Source: Ornithinimicrobium cryptoxanthini (lineage in GTDB: Bacteria; Actinomycetota; Actinomycetes; Actinomycetales; Dermatophilaceae). From it: a DNA stretch of 64,000 nt. Within the stretch, counting starts at the first letter, position 1; each line of letters opens with the position of its first letter. The notes under the pieces were generated by a model. The model did not search any database. It saw only the letters and a list, made by a program, of their open reading frames with translations, and had not been told where the DNA came from. The translations under genes and the position numbers were made by a program. Shown in pieces: positions 61,704 to 64,000 of this stretch. Location of the stretch: positions 1,984,001-2,048,000 of the forward strand of contig NZ_CP099490.1 in NCBI RefSeq assembly GCF_023923205.1, given 5' to 3'.

Positions 61704-62585
61704 CTAGACCTGAAAGCCCCCGTCGTGGGGCAGTTCTCCGGTCTCAGTTGTGAGTTGGCACTGCAGCGCCCAGAACGCGACCGCGCTCGCGGCGGCCACG
61801 TTGAGGGAGTCCACGCCCCCGGTCATCGGGATACGCACTGCCAGATCGGCCTCCGCGATGGTCCGCGCCCCCAGTCCGTCACCCTCGGTCCCGAGCACCA
61901 GGGCCAGTCTCTGGGGTGGGGCGGCGGCCAAGGCGCCGAGCTCCACACCGTCCTCGCGCAGGGCCAGGGCAGCCACCGTGAAGCCAGCTTCCCGGAGGGT
62001 GTCCATCCCCGCGGGCCACGGTTCGATGCGGGTCCAGGGGACCTGGAAGACGGTGCCCATCGAGACGCGCACCGACCGGCGATAGAGCGGGTCTGCGCAG
62101 TGTGGGGTGACGAGCACGGCGTCGACACCGAGGGCCGCGGCTGAGCGGAAGACGGCTCCGACGTTGGTGTGGTCGACGATGTCCTCCAGCACCGCCACGC
62201 GACTGGCACCGGCAAGGACCGCGGCGACCGTCGGCAGGACCGGGCGCTGCATCGCGGCCATGGCACCGCGGTGCACCCGGAACCCGGTGACCTCCTGCGT
62301 CACCGCGGGGTCCATGACATAGACGGGAACCCCCTCGGAGAGCGCACGCTGCACCAGGTCGGCCAGGTCGGTGACCCAGCGCGGGGTGAGCAGGAGTGAG
62401 CGGAGCTGGTGGCCAGCGTCTAGTGCGCGCGTGATGACCTTGGCGGACTCGGCCAGATAGAGACCACGTGCCGGCTCGAGCACGCGGCGCAGGGCCACGT
62501 CGGTCAGCCCGACGTAGTCGCGCACGCGCTCGTCGTCAGCGCTGTCGACCCAGGTGACGCCGGCGGGGAGGTCGGGCCTCGTCAT
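61704..62585 (-). CDS. TrmH/SpoU-family RNA methyltransferase
   Basis: A 293-residue SPOUT methyltransferase. The N-terminal substrate-binding part reads LYLAESAKVITRALDAG; the catalytic domain holds the three SpoU motifs: LEDIVDHTNVGAVFRSAAAL, ALVLGTEGDGLG and RIPMTGGVDSLNVAAASAVA. It should methylate a ribose 2'-OH in rRNA or tRNA using S-adenosylmethionine; the target is not predictable. ATG 62585 overlaps the stop of the upstream permease gene by four bases. Confidence 0.9.
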   Translation of the reverse strand: MTRPDLPAGVTWVDSADDERVRDYVGLTDVALRRVLEPARGLYLAESAKVITRALDAGHQLRSLLLTPRWVTDLADLVQRALSEGVPVYVMDPAVTQEVTGFRVHRGAMAAMQRPVLPTVAAVLAGASRVAVLEDIVDHTNVGAVFRSAAALGVDAVLVTPHCADPLYRRSVRVSMGTVFQVPWTRIEPWPAGMDTLREAGFTVAALALREDGVELGALAAAPPQRLALVLGTEGDGLGARTIAEADLAVRIPMTGGVDSLNVAAASAVAFWALQCQLTTETGELPHDGGFQV

Positions 62586-63343
62586 ACGAGCAGCACCACG
62601 ATGGCCACCACGCCGATCACCACGATCGTGGCGCGCAACAGCCACGCCGGCATCATGCGGCCGACCCGGGCGCCGATGAACCCTCCGGCGAAGGACCCGA
62701 CCGCGATGAGCAGGACCACCGTCCAGTTGACCTGCGCTGGGTCGACAATGACGAAGACCATGGCTGCGGTGAAGTTGACGATCACGCCCAGGAGGTTCTT
62801 GATGCCGTTGATCGCCTGGATATGCACCGGGAGCAGCACACTCATCAGGCCGACCAGCAGGATCCCCTGCGCCGCACCGAAATAGCCGCCATAGGCACCT
62901 GCGACCAGCACCCCCGCGATGAGCGCGACGAGGCGACCGGTGGTCAGCTCGTCGGCGTGCTGGCTGGCCGCCCACCGGCTCAACCGAGGCCCGAGGACCA
63001 CCAGGAGCAGGGCCAGGGCGATCAGCACCGGGACGATCGCCTCGAAGGCTGACTCGGGCAGCACCAGGAGCAGGAGGGCTCCGATGACTGACCCGACCAG
63101 CGAGGCCGGCGCCAGCTTCTTGACCAGGTCCAGGAACGGGGCCACCTCGCGGCGATAACCCCACGCCCCTGAGACGCCGCCGGCAACTAGCCCCAGGCTG
63201 TTGGAGATGTTGGCGGACACCGGCGGATAGCCGAAGAAGAGCAGCGTGGGGAAGGTGACGAGTGTGCCCGAGCCGACGATGGTGTTGATCATGCCGGCCC
63301 AGACGCCGGCGAGCAGGATCGCCCCGACCTCCAGCGGACTCAT
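62582..63343 (-). CDS. TSUP (TauE/SafE) family permease
   Basis: A 253-residue membrane protein with seven or eight hydrophobic segments. The start GAILLAGVWAGMINTIVGSG and the repeated half, LVAGAYGGYFGAAQGILLVG, are the two family repeats. TSUP proteins export or import sulfite, sulfoacetate and related anions. The start overlaps the ABC gene stop upstream by four bases, so it is the middle gene of a three-gene unit. Confidence 0.9.
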   Translation of the reverse strand: MSPLEVGAILLAGVWAGMINTIVGSGTLVTFPTLLFFGYPPVSANISNSLGLVAGGVSGAWGYRREVAPFLDLVKKLAPASLVGSVIGALLLLVLPESAFEAIVPVLIALALLLVVLGPRLSRWAASQHADELTTGRLVALIAGVLVAGAYGGYFGAAQGILLVGLMSVLLPVHIQAINGIKNLLGVIVNFTAAMVFVIVDPAQVNWTVVLLIAVGSFAGGFIGARVGRMMPAWLLRATIVVIGVVAIVVLLV

Positions 63344-64000
63344 GCGGCGCGCGCCAGCCAGCGCTCTCCGTGCTTCTCCACCACGAGGGGCAGGTCGAAG
63401 GTCGTGGACAGGTTCTCCGCGGTGAGAGTCACCTCGAGCGGCCCGGCGGCCACGATCCTGCCCTCCCGCAGCATCAGGATGTCGGTGAACCCGGGCGGGA
63501 TCTCCTCCACGTGGTGGGTCACCAGGACCATCGCGGGAGACTCGAGGTCGAGCGCGAGGACCGAGAGGCGACCGACGAGCTCCTCGCGGCCACGCAGATC
63601 CAGGCCCGCAGCCGGCTCGTCGAGCAGCATCAGCTCGGGGTCGGTCATCAGGGCACGCGCGATCTGCACACGTTTGCGCTCACCCTCGCTGAGCGTGGAG
63701 AAGCGCCGGTCCGCCAGCTGCGAGACGCCCATGGTGCGCAGCAGCTCGTCGGCGCGCCCGGTGTCCATCACGTCATACTCCTCGCGCCAGCGACCGGTCA
63801 CCGCCCACGACGCCGTGACGACGACGTCGCGCACCACCTCCTCGGGCGGGATCCGCTCGGCCAGGGCTGCGCTGGCCAGGCCGATCCGCGGGCGCAGGTC
63901 AAAGACGTCAACCGTGCCGAGCACCTCCCCGAGGATGCCCGCCACACCGGTCGTCGGGTGGATCCGGGCAGCCGCGATCTGCAGCAGGGTGGTCTTGCCC
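63340..64000 (-). CDS. ABC transporter ATP-binding protein, N-terminus cut by window end
   Basis: Reading is open from the window end. The visible part starts in the Walker A motif (GKTTLLQIAAARIHPTTG), then the signature LSEGERKRVQIARALM, Walker B LMLLDEPAAGLDLRG, and the H-loop LVTHHVEEIPPGFTD. About 220 residues are visible; only the first 40 or so are missing. No permease gene is adjacent; the three-gene unit continues with TSUP and the methyltransferase. Confidence 0.9.
   Translation of the reverse strand, partial: GKTTLLQIAAARIHPTTGVAGILGEVLGTVDVFDLRPRIGLASAALAERIPPEEVVRDVVVTASWAVTGRWREEYDVMDTGRADELLRTMGVSQLADRRFSTLSEGERKRVQIARALMTDPELMLLDEPAAGLDLRGREELVGRLSVLALDLESPAMVLVTHHVEEIPPGFTDILMLREGRIVAAGPLEVTLTAENLSTTFDLPLVVEKHGERWLARAA

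Noticed and set aside
1..64000. CRISPR arrays
   Set aside because: No array of regularly spaced direct repeats with unique spacers was seen; the 18-codon periodicity at 34.3 kb is a protein repeat in the RiPP precursor.

Overview
The window is high-GC DNA with actinobacterial features: an F420-type PPOX oxidoreductase, a two-domain MshD-like GNAT protein, class III cyclase/STAND/TPR regulators, UPF0158, DUF981, GTG starts and many 4-nt gene overlaps. It most resembles a member of the Micrococcales; the genus cannot be fixed from sequence alone. Roughly 2.5-52.4 kb is accessory, rich in transposons, toxin-antitoxin modules, decayed gene fragments and long non-coding gaps. The flanks (0-2 kb, and rightwards from the tRNA-Leu at 52.4 kb) look like ordinary chromosome with tightly packed genes.

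Layout. 0-2 kb: end of a PAP2 phosphatase, a SnoaL-like protein, a DUF981 membrane protein with a small membrane partner. 2.5-7 kb: an IS1380-type transposase relic split by a Tn554-like element with three genes (two tyrosine recombinases and a DUF6262/TnpC-like helper) and matching terminal inverted repeats. 7-12 kb: a Phd-like antitoxin whose PIN toxin is truncated, two lipoproteins, a UPF0158 gene, a formate/nitrite-type transporter, and fragments of several genes. 12-21 kb: a 1083-residue cyclase-ATPase-TPR regulator followed by an HcaB-like dehydrogenase, a GNAT protein, a PPOX protein, an unrecognised membrane protein, and DUF2938 and EEP-nuclease pseudogenes.

21.2-30.8 kb holds the strongest candidate for an undescribed system: five genes on the minus strand encoding a 231-aa small partner, an SMC/Rad50-like ATPase with a Cys4 hook, a PD-(D/E)XK nuclease, a 1066-aa protein with an N-terminal Mrr-like nuclease region, and a PIN-like protein. 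Upstream on the same strand lies an arginyl-tRNA synthetase that resembles the proteobacterial type. I infer an anti-invader role for the operon. The gene order (small partner, coiled-coil ATPase, nuclease) resembles Lamassu and ABC-three-component systems, but I cannot assign it to either.

33-41 kb is bracketed by two nearly identical copies of a ribbon-helix-helix/Doc toxin-antitoxin module about 7.15 kb apart. Between them lie a cyclophane-type RiPP pair (a precursor with four WLDE repeats at an exact 18-residue spacing, and a radical SAM/SPASM enzyme), a TetR gene divergent from a flavin monooxygenase with an internal deletion, a VOC protein, a DUF1905 protein, a cupin relic and a PLD-like protein. 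40.8-44.5 kb holds two IS110-family transposases and a truncated third, with leader regions that may encode bridge RNAs. 44.6-51.3 kb is a MalT/LuxR regulator followed by membrane proteins and an ABC-2 transporter. A frameshifted second copy of the UPF0158 gene follows.

From the tRNA-Leu(GAG) onward: DinB polymerase IV, a HipA-like kinase with DUF3037, a frameshifted YbaK-type deacylase, a secreted protein, a double-cyclase/ATPase/TPR regulator with an MBL hydrolase, a SpoU methyltransferase, a TSUP permease and an ABC ATPase cut by the window end. Short intergenic repeats around GCGTCATTCCGCCGCG recur across the accessory part.
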